A stretch of 64,000 nucleotides of DNA, from positions 2,914,001-2,978,000 of the forward strand of contig NZ_CP045651.1 in NCBI RefSeq assembly GCF_009557455.1, read 5' to 3'. Source of the DNA: Alistipes sp. dk3624 (GTDB lineage: Bacteria; Bacteroidota; Bacteroidia; Bacteroidales; Rikenellaceae). The position numbers and the translations under genes are program-made. Below, in pieces: positions 16,636 to 25,266 of this stretch (position 1 is its first letter; each line of letters starts with the position of its first letter). The notes beneath the pieces are model-generated. The model had not been told where the DNA came from and made no database searches. It saw only the letters and a program-made list of their open reading frames with translations.

Positions 16636-18977
16636 TGTTGGGAGGTTTCAGAATTCCGGGGTTCCGCCTGACGGTCGAGCCAATCCAGGACGTAACGGAT
16701 GTTCAGTTGCTTTTCGAGCAGGTCTTGCGGGACGTAAAAATAGTGGTTCGACGATTCGTAGCCGATCGTAGGGTCGTTCCGGACGATCGGCAGCAGATCG
16801 GCGGTCAGTTCGGCTTCGGCTTCCGCCGCCCGGCGCATCGTGTCGATGTACCGGCGCCGTTCGTCGCGGTCGGTCGATGTCAACAGGCGGTTGCGGGCTT
16901 CGGTGAACCGGGCTTGGTTCGCCGACGAAGCGCAGTGGATGCCGACGGTACGGGCGCGTCCCAGGTCGTCGGTCAGTTGCTTGCGGTATTTTCCTTTCGA
17001 AACCGCTACGGCTTTTTGCAGCAGTTCGCAGCCTGCCGCGAACCCGTCCGCCACTTTTTGCATCTGGGCGACGAACGTTTCGGTCGGGTAGACCGACCGC
17101 CAGTTGTCCAGCGCGTCGTAGGGGATACCTACCATGCTGGCCGGCCAGCCGGTCGGTTCCGTATACAGCGGATTGGCGGGGCCCATGTGCTGCGGCCCGC
17201 TATAAAGCGTTCCCCCGTTATAGGGAAATTCCTTGAACGCTTCGGAAAAGAGGTGCCATGCCCGGCATACCAGCGGTGCGGCCTGTTTGCCGTAATGTTT
17301 TTCGGCCAGTTGACGCAAGCAGGTTTCTTGCTGCTGTCCCGGACGGAAGGACTGGAACAGTTCCAGGTTGGTCGACGGATAACCGCCCAGACTCCAGCTC
17401 AGCATCACGCCGTCCGTAGCCTCCGACGTCAGGTTCTCGGCGTGCTGCGCCACGAGTTCCAATACGGGAACAGCCGGTACGACGGCCATTTCCCACGAGG
17501 CGTTCACCTGTATTTTGGCGACGGTTTTCAGACCTGCCTGCTTGGCGTATCGCCAGTGTGCGAGCGCCCGCGGTCCCGGGCCTACGGCTGACAGCGCGTA
17601 TTCGCCCACGGCCGACCGGATCCCTCCGCGTTCGATCGGCAGCGCCCATTCGCTGACCGACATCAGCCAGCAGCTTTTGGGCAAACGGCCGATGATCTCT
17701 TCGGCGTAAGAATCGTTCCATCCCCAGTCCCATACCAGCACTTTGGCGTCGGGACTGCCGCTCCTTACGCCTTTCTCGATCGCCGTGTTGACCTCTACGA
17801 TCAGGTCGGCGTACGAGCGGTTCCGGCAGCGTTCGCATTGGCCCTGTCCGCCGCGCGACGCACAGTTGGTCAGGTTTTCCGATGCGGTGATCGTAAATAC
17901 GCCGGAGAGTCCCGGAACCTGCCGGAATACCGATTCCAGCGACCGGCTCGTCCAGTCGAGCACTTCGGGCACCGACGTGCATAGGGCGCGCTGGTCTCCT
18001 TCGGCCGATCCCATCAACGCTTTCCTCTGGGGATCGGATTCGAAAAACGAGAGGTTCATCGCACGGGGTTCGTTTACATACAGGTAGATGCCGATCCCGT
18101 ATTTGGCGGCGCGTTCGACCAGCCGTTTCAGCCCTTCGATGCGCAGTCCGGCATCGTCCGCCCCCGGGAAAATGCCGTCCGGCGGAACCAGCGTCCGCAG
18201 TACGGAGTGCATCCAGATTCCGTTCACGCCGGCCTCGGAGAGCCGCTGCAACAGTCCTTCCGGATAGGACGACAGTTCGGGATCGGTCAGCGGATCGCCG
18301 AACGTCGCGCAGTAAGGGTAGATGATCCGCAGCGCGAAACCCTGTCCGCCGGTATCGGCCGTTGCCGGTTCCTGTCGTTTGCGGGCGGGTTTATGACTTC
18401 GGGAAAATTCGTCGATGAATGCGAACCGGGGCGTCTCGGCAACGGCGGTTGCCGGCCGGATATCCCGGACTTGCGCGGCGATCCGGGCGGCTTGTCGTTC
18501 GGCCTGTTCGGAAGGCTTTTCGTAATGCAGCGGCGGGCAATAGGGTTTCCTGTAACCCAGTTTTACGAACAGGTAGTCGTCTTCGATCAGCCGCCATGCC
18601 AGTTCCTCGCGCGTGATGCCGAGCAGCGTGAGCAGTTGGTCGTATGGCAGCAGGTGCCAGTTCCGCCGCAATACGGTGATATATCCCTGCGGGGAGTTCC
18701 ATTCGGGTTCGATCGCCCGTTGCGGAGGAAGGCCCATCGATTCGGCCAGCGCGCGGACATTTTCGACCGGGGTTTCGAGCACTTCGGCCAGTTTCCGGGC
18801 CGGGACGAGCGTCCAGTTGCGCCATACGAACGCGTATTGGCGTCCCGGGAACCAGGGCGATTCGACGGCGGGCGCCGTTCCGTTTTCATCGGGCAGCGGT
18901 GCGGCCGTCGATACGGGTAGTGCGGCTGCGGCAGAGCCGAACAGCAGAAGCAGGGATACGATCAGTTTACGGGTCAT
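16632..18977 (-). CDS. Exported glycosidase-like TIM-barrel protein embedded in a two-component operon
   Basis: A 781-residue protein with a signal peptide (MTRKLIVSLLLLFGSAAAAL). Residues ~50-131 hold two copies of a ~52-residue helical unit: V-x-R-N-W-(T/H)-L-(V/L)-P followed by an L-rich helix; RNW occurs at 53-55 and 105-107. Residues ~215-560 look like a glycoside-hydrolase barrel (FALRIIYPYCATFGDPL, EAGVNGIWMHSVLR, GIGIYLYVNEPRAMN, VFTITASENLTNCAS, VLVWDWGWND, MLSWSLGGYPSTN), closest in feel to GH20/DUF4838-like enzymes, but I cannot name a family. A Cys cluster, NCASRGGQGQCERC, is present. The C-terminal 200 residues are helical. It overlaps the kinase stop and the regulator start by four bases each. 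Sensing of, or response to, its product is inferred from position only. Confidence 0.6.
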   Translation of the reverse strand: MTRKLIVSLLLLFGSAAAALPVSTAAPLPDENGTAPAVESPWFPGRQYAFVWRNWTLVPARKLAEVLETPVENVRALAESMGLPPQRAIEPEWNSPQGYITVLRRNWHLLPYDQLLTLLGITREELAWRLIEDDYLFVKLGYRKPYCPPLHYEKPSEQAERQAARIAAQVRDIRPATAVAETPRFAFIDEFSRSHKPARKRQEPATADTGGQGFALRIIYPYCATFGDPLTDPELSSYPEGLLQRLSEAGVNGIWMHSVLRTLVPPDGIFPGADDAGLRIEGLKRLVERAAKYGIGIYLYVNEPRAMNLSFFESDPQRKALMGSAEGDQRALCTSVPEVLDWTSRSLESVFRQVPGLSGVFTITASENLTNCASRGGQGQCERCRNRSYADLIVEVNTAIEKGVRSGSPDAKVLVWDWGWNDSYAEEIIGRLPKSCWLMSVSEWALPIERGGIRSAVGEYALSAVGPGPRALAHWRYAKQAGLKTVAKIQVNASWEMAVVPAVPVLELVAQHAENLTSEATDGVMLSWSLGGYPSTNLELFQSFRPGQQQETCLRQLAEKHYGKQAAPLVCRAWHLFSEAFKEFPYNGGTLYSGPQHMGPANPLYTEPTGWPASMVGIPYDALDNWRSVYPTETFVAQMQKVADGFAAGCELLQKAVAVSKGKYRKQLTDDLGRARTVGIHCASSANQARFTEARNRLLTSTDRDERRRYIDTMRRAAEAEAELTADLLPIVRNDPTIGYESSNHYFYVPQDLLEKQLNIRYVLDWLDRQAEPRNSETSQQ

Positions 18978-20023
18978 GACAGGGATTTGATTGGGTTCGG
19001 GGATTCGATGAGCGGAAGGATCACTTCGAACGCGTCGTCGGTACGGATGATACGCACCTGTTGCGACGTGAGCAGCAGGTAGCGGGACGACAGGTTTTTA
19101 AGTCCGATCCCTGTTCCGGTCGTTTCGTCGATTTTAGGGATCAACGGGTTCGACACTACGAGCGTGCCGTCGTCCGTGCGGATGGCGATCCGCAGCGGTT
19201 TCGTCCGCGAGATGCTGTTATGCTTGACGGCGTTTTCGATCAGCGGCTGTAGCGACAGTACCGGCAGTTTCCAATCCCGGTAACGGTCTTCGATCCGGAT
19301 GTCGCAGAACAGTTTGTTTTCGTAGCGGATCGTCAGCAGGTAGAGGTAGGCTTCGGTGAAGCGCAGCTCTTCGGACAGCGTGGTCAGTTCTCCCTGGCCC
19401 GATTGCAGCATGTAGCGGAACGTGTCGGCCAGCCGGTCGATGTACAGCAGCGCTTTGTCGTTGCTTTTTTCACGCACCAGCATCGACAGCGAGTTCAGCG
19501 AGTTGAACAGGAAGTGCGGGCTGATCTGGTTGGCCAGCATGTTGTAGCGCGTTTGCAGGTTTTCGTTTTTGAGCTGCTCGTTTTCGATCGTGATGTGCTG
19601 TTTCTGGTAAATCAGTTCGAATATCAGTCCGTACAGCACCGAAACGATCAGCACGAACGAGCATTTCATGATGTGCAGCGGATTATACAGCCGGCCGGTC
19701 ATCAGCGGGATGTTCCAATTGCCGCCGCGGCTCAGCGTCGGGATGAACAGGTAGAAAAGCACCGTGATCGCAATGGTTAACAGGATTTTGCGCGTCAGCG
19801 ACAGGCTGCGTACGGTGTTCAACATGACGATCGCGATCGCCATGGCATAGAAGTAGAACAACTGGAAAGCGATGAATCCGGGAGCCATCGTCATCATCGG
19901 AGGCGGACGGTGACCGCGCACGTCGTTTCCGTTCAGCAGGAACGAAAAATTGACGATCAGCGTCAGCGCCAGCGCTACCAGCAGGTTGATGACGATTACT
20001 CGATGCTTTCCGGTCTGTTTCAT
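18974..20023 (-). CDS. LytS-type sensor histidine kinase
   Basis: A 349-residue protein. Four predicted membrane helices lie in residues 8-135 (VIVINLLVALALTLIVNFSF, FIAFQLFYFYAMAIAIVML, ILLTIAITVLFYLFI, SFVLIVSVLYGLIFELI), with short loops and no large sensor domain. A coiled-coil linker leads to the His_kinase motif QISPHFLFNSLNSL (H170), the N-box PLIENAVKHNS (N264) and the G-box TGTGIGLKNLSSRY. First gene of the three-gene kinase/glycosidase-like/regulator unit and 10 bases downstream of the gamma-carbonic-anhydrase gene, so it may also be read from the mazG promoter. The signal is unknown; with hardly any extracellular loop it may sense within the membrane or through a partner. Confidence 0.95.
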   Translation of the reverse strand: MKQTGKHRVIVINLLVALALTLIVNFSFLLNGNDVRGHRPPPMMTMAPGFIAFQLFYFYAMAIAIVMLNTVRSLSLTRKILLTIAITVLFYLFIPTLSRGGNWNIPLMTGRLYNPLHIMKCSFVLIVSVLYGLIFELIYQKQHITIENEQLKNENLQTRYNMLANQISPHFLFNSLNSLSMLVREKSNDKALLYIDRLADTFRYMLQSGQGELTTLSEELRFTEAYLYLLTIRYENKLFCDIRIEDRYRDWKLPVLSLQPLIENAVKHNSISRTKPLRIAIRTDDGTLVVSNPLIPKIDETTGTGIGLKNLSSRYLLLTSQQVRIIRTDDAFEVILPLIESPNPIKSLS

Positions 20024-20033
20024 GGCTTTCCGG

Positions 20034-20546
20034 CTATTTGTACCACGAAGCGTACATCATGTAGTCGCGGGCCGTGCGTTCGATGATGTCGCGCACCTGT
20101 TCCGGCGTCACGTCCTTCACGCGCCGCGCCGGTACGCCGGCGTAGACGCTGCCCGGTTCGATAACGGTTTTCGACAGTACCAGCGAATTGGCCGCGACGA
20201 TCGATCCCGTGCCTACGACGGCATGATCGAGCACGGTCGCTCCCATGCCGATCAGGCATTTGTCCTCGATCCTGGCGCCGTGAATGTTGGCGTTGTGGCC
20301 GATCGAGATGTCGTTGCCGATGACCGTCACCGAACGCTGGTACAACGTGTGGACGACTACTCCGTCCTGGATGTTGACCCGGTCGCCGATCGTGATTTTA
20401 TTGACGTCGCCGCGCAGCACGGTGCTGAACCAGATGCTACAGTCCCGGCCGATCGTGACGTCGCCGATGATCGTGGCGTTTTCCGCCAGAAACGTATTTT
20501 CTCCGATTACGGGCGTAAAGCCCCGCAGCGGTTTGATAAGTGCCAT
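20034..20546 (-). CDS. Gamma-carbonic anhydrase family protein
   Basis: A 170-residue left-handed beta-helix with the hexapeptide periodicity I-G-x-x-x (TIIGDVTIGRDCSIWF, ITIGDRVNIQDGVVVH, IGNDISIGHNANIHG, LIGMGATVLDHAVVG). The three zinc-ligand histidines of the gamma class are present: H66, H84 and H89. Family members include active gamma-carbonic anhydrases and inactive homologues such as PaaY/YrdA types; the ligands favour metal binding, but activity cannot be judged. Start at 20546 follows the family. It lies between mazG and the kinase gene with short spacing. Confidence 0.9.
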   Translation of the reverse strand: MALIKPLRGFTPVIGENTFLAENATIIGDVTIGRDCSIWFSTVLRGDVNKITIGDRVNIQDGVVVHTLYQRSVTVIGNDISIGHNANIHGARIEDKCLIGMGATVLDHAVVGTGSIVAANSLVLSKTVIEPGSVYAGVPARRVKDVTPEQVRDIIERTARDYMMYASWYK

Positions 20547-20578
20547 AATTCCGTTTTTTAAGTTATTCGCCGATAAAG

Positions 20579-21367
20579 TTAACGATTTTCCCGGATTTTC
20601 GCTTCGTCCCACAGGGCGTCCATCTGTTCGAGCGTCATTTCGCGCAGGGTCAGCCCTTGTTGTTCGGCGCGGTCTTCGATGTGGGCGAACCGTTCGATGA
20701 ATTTGCGGTTGCTCTGTTCGAGCGCCGCTTCCGGATCGACGCCGTAGAGCCGCGCCGCATTGATCAGCGCGAAGAACAGGTCGCCGAATTCGGCTTCGGT
20801 GCGCCGCCGGTCGCGGGCGTCGATCTCGTGCTGTACTTCGCCGATCTCTTCGCGGACTTTCGCCCAGACGTCTTCGCGCTTTTCCCAGTCGAATCCGGCC
20901 GAAGCTGCCTTTTCGCCGATCCGGTAGGCTTTGACCATCGCCGGCAGCGAACGCGGCACGCCCGAAAGCACGCGCTTTTTCTCGTGCGCCTGCGCTTTTT
21001 CTTTCAGTTTGATGTCCTCCCAGTTTTGTTTTACTTGTTCGGCATTGTCGGCTTGCGTGTCGCCGAACACGTGCGGATGCCGGAATACCAACTTGTCGCA
21101 AATGCCGTTCGCCACGTCGCCCAGGTCGAACGCTTGCTGCTCGGAGCCCATCTTCGAGTAGAATACCACGTGCAGCAGCAGATCGCCCAGCTCTTTGCGG
21201 ATTTCGTTCAGGTCGTGGTCGAGGATCGCGTCAGCCAGTTCGTAGGTCTCTTCGATCGTGTTCATCCGCAACGAATCGAACGTCTGCTTCCGGTCCCACG
21301 GGCATTTTTCCCGCAATTCGTCCATGATGTCGAGCAGGCGGCCGACCGCTTCGAGTCTTTTATCCAT
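20579..21367 (-). CDS. mazG: Nucleoside triphosphate pyrophosphohydrolase MazG
   Basis: A 262-residue protein with two MazG domains. The first opens LREKCPWDRKQTFDSL with the metal motif EETYELADAI (EExxE) and EIRKELGDLLLHVVF (ExxD). The second carries EEIGEVQHEI and EAEFGDLFFALINAA. It converts NTPs to NMP plus pyrophosphate and is thought to clean damaged nucleotides or modulate (p)ppGpp-related stress. Full length relative to the E. coli protein (263 residues). Leads a minus-strand run with gamma-carbonic anhydrase (32-base gap) and possibly the two-component genes. Confidence 0.96.
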   Translation of the reverse strand: MDKRLEAVGRLLDIMDELREKCPWDRKQTFDSLRMNTIEETYELADAILDHDLNEIRKELGDLLLHVVFYSKMGSEQQAFDLGDVANGICDKLVFRHPHVFGDTQADNAEQVKQNWEDIKLKEKAQAHEKKRVLSGVPRSLPAMVKAYRIGEKAASAGFDWEKREDVWAKVREEIGEVQHEIDARDRRRTEAEFGDLFFALINAARLYGVDPEAALEQSNRKFIERFAHIEDRAEQQGLTLREMTLEQMDALWDEAKIRENR

Positions 21368-21390
21368 AGTCTTTTCGGTGTTTGATAGAG

Positions 21391-21398
21391 CAAATATA
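21391..21398 (-). promoter_or_regulatory. Putative -7 box for mazG
   Basis: Minus-strand TATATTTG, exact TAnnTTTG match, 24 bases before the mazG ATG. No clear -33 TTTG at the expected spacing. Confidence 0.5.
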
Positions 21399-21420
21399 CA
21401 TTAATCCGAGGGAAAATCGT

Positions 21421-21428
21421 TAACTTTG
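21421..21428 (+). promoter_or_regulatory. Putative -7 box for the namZ cluster
   Basis: Plus-strand TAACTTTG, exact TAnnTTTG match, about 140 bases before the possible GTG start. The intervening leader has no recognised motif. Confidence 0.4.
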
Positions 21429-21566
21429 TAAATCGGGGATATCCGATAAAATGAAAGAGGAGGTGCGGAATTTATCGGTACTATCGGCGAGAAGGGGGGC
21501 TTGTCCGATTTCGATAAAGAGTCTGAGCCGGTTTGCTCGCCATGCCGATGCGAATGATATCAGGGT

Positions 21567-22772
21567 GTGGTGGATCGGCCCCGAATTTTGCTAAATCCGT
21601 TATTGTTGAATAAATTGAGACTACTGATCGTTGTTTTTGCGTTGCTGGCCTGCCGGGTTGCGGGGAGCGACCGCGTGGTCGTCGGGGCCGAGCGTACCGA
21701 CCGGTACCTGCCGCTGATCGAAGGCAAGCGGGTGGGGATACTGACTAACCATACCGGCCGTATCGGTCGGACGCATATCGTGGATTCGCTGTATGCGCTG
21801 GGAGTGGATCTGAAAATGGTTTTCGCGCCGGAACACGGGTTTCGCGGCGATGCCGACGCAGGCGAACACGTTTCCGACGGCCGGGACGCCCGGACGGGGA
21901 TCCCGATCGTTTCGGTTTACGGGGCCAATAAATGCCCGCCCGCCGAGTATATGAAACAGCTCGACGTCGTGCTGTTCGACATCCAGGACGTCGGCCTGCG
22001 CTATTATACGTACCTGTCGTCGATGCATTACATGATGCAGGCCTGTGCCGACAACGACGTGCGGATGATCGTGCTGGATCGTCCGAATCCGAACGGCTTT
22101 TACGTCGACGGCCCGGTGCTCGATCCGAAATACCGGTCGTTCGTCGGTATGCATCCGATTCCGGTCGTGCACGGGATGACTCTCGGCGAGCTGGCCGGGA
22201 TGATCAACGGCGAAGGGTGGCTCGACGACGCTGCCGTCTGCTCCCTGACAGTGATTCCGTGCCTGAATTATACGCACCGAACGCGGTATGTACTGCCCGA
22301 AAAACCGTCTCCGAATCTGCCGAACATGCGCGCCGTTTACCTGTACAGTTCGCTGTGCTTTTTCGAAGGAACGCCGGTCAGTCTCGGACGGGGCACCGAT
22401 TTCCCGTTTCAGGCTTACGGGCATCCGGATCTGAAAAGGACTTCGTTCCGCTTTACGCCGCACAGCAACGCCGGAGCGAAAAATCCGCCGCTGAAAGACC
22501 GGCTGTGCTACGGCGTCGATCTGCGGAGCGTCCCGTCCGACGAACAGGTGTGGCGCGAAGGGGTCAACCTGGCCTACGTGATCGATTGTTACCGGCAACT
22601 GAACCTGGGCGAAAAGTTCTTTACGCCGATGTTCGAAAAGCTTATCGGGGTCGATTACGTTCGCCGTATGATCGTCGAAGGAGCCGACGCCGGGCAGATC
22701 GAGGCCCGCTGGAGGGAGGATGTGGAACGTTTCAAACAGAGCCGTAAACCGTATTTGCTGTATGAAGAGTAG
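21567..22772 (+). CDS. namZ: DUF1343 / NamZ-type exo-beta-N-acetylmuramidase (GH171)
   Basis: About 401 residues from GTG 21567. The DUF1343 family, shown in Bacillus and Tannerella to release terminal MurNAc from peptidoglycan fragments, is recognised from IEGKRVGILTNHTGR, MVFAPEHGFRGDADAGEHV, VLFDIQDVGLRYYTYLSSMH, VLDRPNPNGFYVDGPV, CFFEGTPVSLGRGTDFPFQ. A hydrophobic segment (LRLLIVVFALLACRVAG) acts as signal peptide; its Cys makes a lipoprotein conceivable, but the box is poor. The true start is uncertain: there is no in-frame ATG, and TTG codons at 21600, 21603 and 21612 would shorten the n-region. The next gene overlaps the stop by 11 bases, so NamZ and the GH20 enzyme are coupled. Confidence 0.88.
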   Translation: MVDRPRILLNPLLLNKLRLLIVVFALLACRVAGSDRVVVGAERTDRYLPLIEGKRVGILTNHTGRIGRTHIVDSLYALGVDLKMVFAPEHGFRGDADAGEHVSDGRDARTGIPIVSVYGANKCPPAEYMKQLDVVLFDIQDVGLRYYTYLSSMHYMMQACADNDVRMIVLDRPNPNGFYVDGPVLDPKYRSFVGMHPIPVVHGMTLGELAGMINGEGWLDDAAVCSLTVIPCLNYTHRTRYVLPEKPSPNLPNMRAVYLYSSLCFFEGTPVSLGRGTDFPFQAYGHPDLKRTSFRFTPHSNAGAKNPPLKDRLCYGVDLRSVPSDEQVWREGVNLAYVIDCYRQLNLGEKFFTPMFEKLIGVDYVRRMIVEGADAGQIEARWREDVERFKQSRKPYLLYEE

Positions 22773-25251
22773 CCTGAGCCTGTTATTCGTTTTGCTGGGT
22801 CTGTTTTGTCACGGCCAGAACCTGATTCCGCGACCCGAACGGGCGGACAAGCGGGAGGGGGAGTTCCTGGTCGCCAAGCAGACTGAAATTTACAGTCCCG
22901 CTTTTCCGGATTTGTTCGATTACCTGAACGACCACATCGAGCGGGTGTGCGGCTACCGCCTTGCCGCCGGCGGACATCGCCGCAGCATCCAGCAGATATC
23001 CATCGAAAAGCACGAGGGCGGATTGTCCGAGGAGGGCTACCTGTTGGATATCTCCCCGAGCAGGATCACGATCCGGGCGAACGACCGGGGCGGAGCGTTC
23101 TATGCGCTGCAAACCCTGTTTCAACTGATGCCGGTATCGGTTTACCGGCCGGACGCCGCGCAACATGCCGAAACGTTCGCGATCCCCTGTTTTCATATCG
23201 AGGATGCGCCCCGTTTCGCTTACCGGGGCGTTATGCTCGACGTGTCTCGTAACTTTTCGGACAAGGCGGCCGTGATGCGGTATATCGACTGGATAGCGCG
23301 TCATAAGCTCAATACGCTGCATTGGCATTTGACCGACGACAACGGCTGGCGGGTCGAAATTAAAAAGTATCCGGAACTTACGTCCCGGGGAGCTTGGCGG
23401 GGGCCCGGCGAAGTGCTACCGCCTTCCTACGGCTCGGGGAACGAGCGTTACGGCGGATTCTATACGCAGCAGGATGTCCGCGAGATCGTGGATTACGCCG
23501 CGTTCCGCAACGTGGAGATCATCCCGGAGATCGACCTGCCCGGACACAGCCAGACGCTTACGTCGGTTTATCCGGAAACGTTCTGCCGGACGTCCGGTTC
23601 GGTTACCTACAAGCCGGAGGAGATGCGGGAAACGCTTTGCGCCGGTCGCGAAGAGAATTTCGAAATGCTGCGCGACATTCTGCAGGAGCTCGCCGGACTT
23701 TTTCCGTCGAAATACATCCATATCGGCGGCGACGAGGTCAGCGTCCGCTATTGGCGGAATTGTCCCCGCTGCCGGGCGCTGATGACGGAGAAAAAGATGA
23801 AAACGCCCGCCGAGCTGCGGGGATATTTCGTACACCGCCTCGAAGACCTCGTCCATAGCGTCGGCAAGACATGCGCGGCCTGGAACGAGGCCGTTCAGGC
23901 CCGCAATTTGCGTCCGGCGACGCTGATTTACGGTTGGGAGAACGTCGACGTATGTCGGCAGGCCGCCGCGGCCGGACAGCCTGTCGTGATGATGCCCGCT
24001 TCCTATTGCTACATTGACATGAAGCAGCATCCGTGGGACCGCGGCCATACCTGGGCCGGTCGGGTCGACGTGCGGCGGGTGTACGATTTCGAGCCGGCGG
24101 ATTTTCTTTCGGCCGAACGGTTGGAACGGGTGCGGGGCGTTGAGGCGGCGCAGTGGGCCGAATTGCTGAACGAGCCGGAACGTTTCGCCGAGTATCAAGG
24201 CTATCCGAGGCTTTGCGCGTTGGCCGAAGTGGGGTGGACGCAGCCCGGACAGCGCGACTGGAACGATTTTTACCGGCGGTTGACCTCCGGGCACCTCGAA
24301 CGGTTGGGTGCGATGGGCATCCGGTTCCGCATGTTTCCGCCGCAGACGGAGTACCGCTCGGGCGTCGTTACCGTTACGCCGGAAATCGCCGGCGTCGAGA
24401 TTCGTTATACGACCGACCTGAGCGAGCCGGACGAGTCGTCCGCGCTCTATACCGAGCCGCTGCGCACGGATCGTCCGGAGCGCTACCGGTTTCGGGCGTT
24501 CGGCTGCGGCGGGTACAGTACGGCCGTTTTCCCTGTCGCCGAGCTTTTCCGGGCGGAGCTGGCTCCAGCCGAACAACGGGTTTTCAGGGTGCCGTTGAAA
24601 GATTACGTGACCCGCGACGGGCTCTGGCTGTTGTCGTTCACGCAGCGGCGGGACAATGCGATGATCGTGCGGCTCGAAGTGAGCGGCCCGGATACGGCTT
24701 ATACGATTATTCGAAACGGGCAAAAAATCAATCCGCTGCGCGATCTGAGATTGTACGCCGATTCGGCGAACCGCACGGCCGACCTGCTGGTCACGCTGAA
24801 AAACAACAGTTCGAAACGGGAAGAATTGACGCTGAACCTCAGGCCTTCGCCCTATATCGAGCCGGCGGTTTCCGTAACCAGTTCGCTGACCTGTTCCGGG
24901 AAATTTCCGATCCGCAACAGCGCCGATTACCAATTTTCATCTTACGTACGTACGGTTTCCCCCTGCAAGGCGGGCGATTATATCCTGTTCGCGTTCGACG
25001 AGCCGGTCGATTGTGAGGCGATCGATGTCCGGACGGGACTTCCGGACGTTACCCGTTACATCGTGACCGACGGTACGGCCGCTTGTTCGGCCGACGGCAA
25101 GACGTTCGGGGAAGAAATTCCGTTGAAGCCGGACGGAAGCGTCGTGCTGCGCCCTTCGGCGCCGGTTCGGGCCGTCCGCATCTCGATCCGGGGAGGCAAT
25201 GGCGAAACGATTCTCGGATGGCAGGATTTGCGGGTAGTTCCCCGGTTGTAA
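22762..25251 (+). CDS. GH20 beta-N-acetylhexosaminidase
   Basis: An 829-residue exported enzyme starting MKSSLSLLFVLLGLFCHGQ. Residues ~20-140 form the GH20b domain. The catalytic barrel starts FAYRGVMLDVSRNFSDKAAV, continues LNTLHWHLTDDNGWRVEIKK and carries the catalytic Asp-Glu pair in HIGGDEVSVRYW (D324, E325); the Asp polarises the substrate acetamide. After the barrel (~560) comes a chitobiase-C-like segment (IRYTTDLSEPDESSALYTEP) and a C-terminal F5/8-type galactose-binding-like domain ending GNGETILGWQDLRV. Overlap with namZ suggests it removes the GlcNAc left exposed after NamZ action, or the reverse, taking the role NagZ has in other bacteria. Host-glycan GlcNAc or GalNAc is an alternative substrate. 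Confidence 0.93.
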   Translation: MKSSLSLLFVLLGLFCHGQNLIPRPERADKREGEFLVAKQTEIYSPAFPDLFDYLNDHIERVCGYRLAAGGHRRSIQQISIEKHEGGLSEEGYLLDISPSRITIRANDRGGAFYALQTLFQLMPVSVYRPDAAQHAETFAIPCFHIEDAPRFAYRGVMLDVSRNFSDKAAVMRYIDWIARHKLNTLHWHLTDDNGWRVEIKKYPELTSRGAWRGPGEVLPPSYGSGNERYGGFYTQQDVREIVDYAAFRNVEIIPEIDLPGHSQTLTSVYPETFCRTSGSVTYKPEEMRETLCAGREENFEMLRDILQELAGLFPSKYIHIGGDEVSVRYWRNCPRCRALMTEKKMKTPAELRGYFVHRLEDLVHSVGKTCAAWNEAVQARNLRPATLIYGWENVDVCRQAAAAGQPVVMMPASYCYIDMKQHPWDRGHTWAGRVDVRRVYDFEPADFLSAERLERVRGVEAAQWAELLNEPERFAEYQGYPRLCALAEVGWTQPGQRDWNDFYRRLTSGHLERLGAMGIRFRMFPPQTEYRSGVVTVTPEIAGVEIRYTTDLSEPDESSALYTEPLRTDRPERYRFRAFGCGGYSTAVFPVAELFRAELAPAEQRVFRVPLKDYVTRDGLWLLSFTQRRDNAMIVRLEVSGPDTAYTIIRNGQKINPLRDLRLYADSANRTADLLVTLKNNSSKREELTLNLRPSPYIEPAVSVTSSLTCSGKFPIRNSADYQFSSYVRTVSPCKAGDYILFAFDEPVDCEAIDVRTGLPDVTRYIVTDGTAACSADGKTFGEEIPLKPDGSVVLRPSAPVRAVRISIRGGNGETILGWQDLRVVPRL

Positions 25252-25266
25252 TTTAAAAAAGATTCG

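Noticed and set aside
23416-24933. A ~500-codon open frame on the minus strand opposite the GH20 gene
   Set aside because: Composition mirrors the high-GC codon bias of the real gene on the other strand; no motif recognised, and the plus strand encodes a complete GH20 enzyme.
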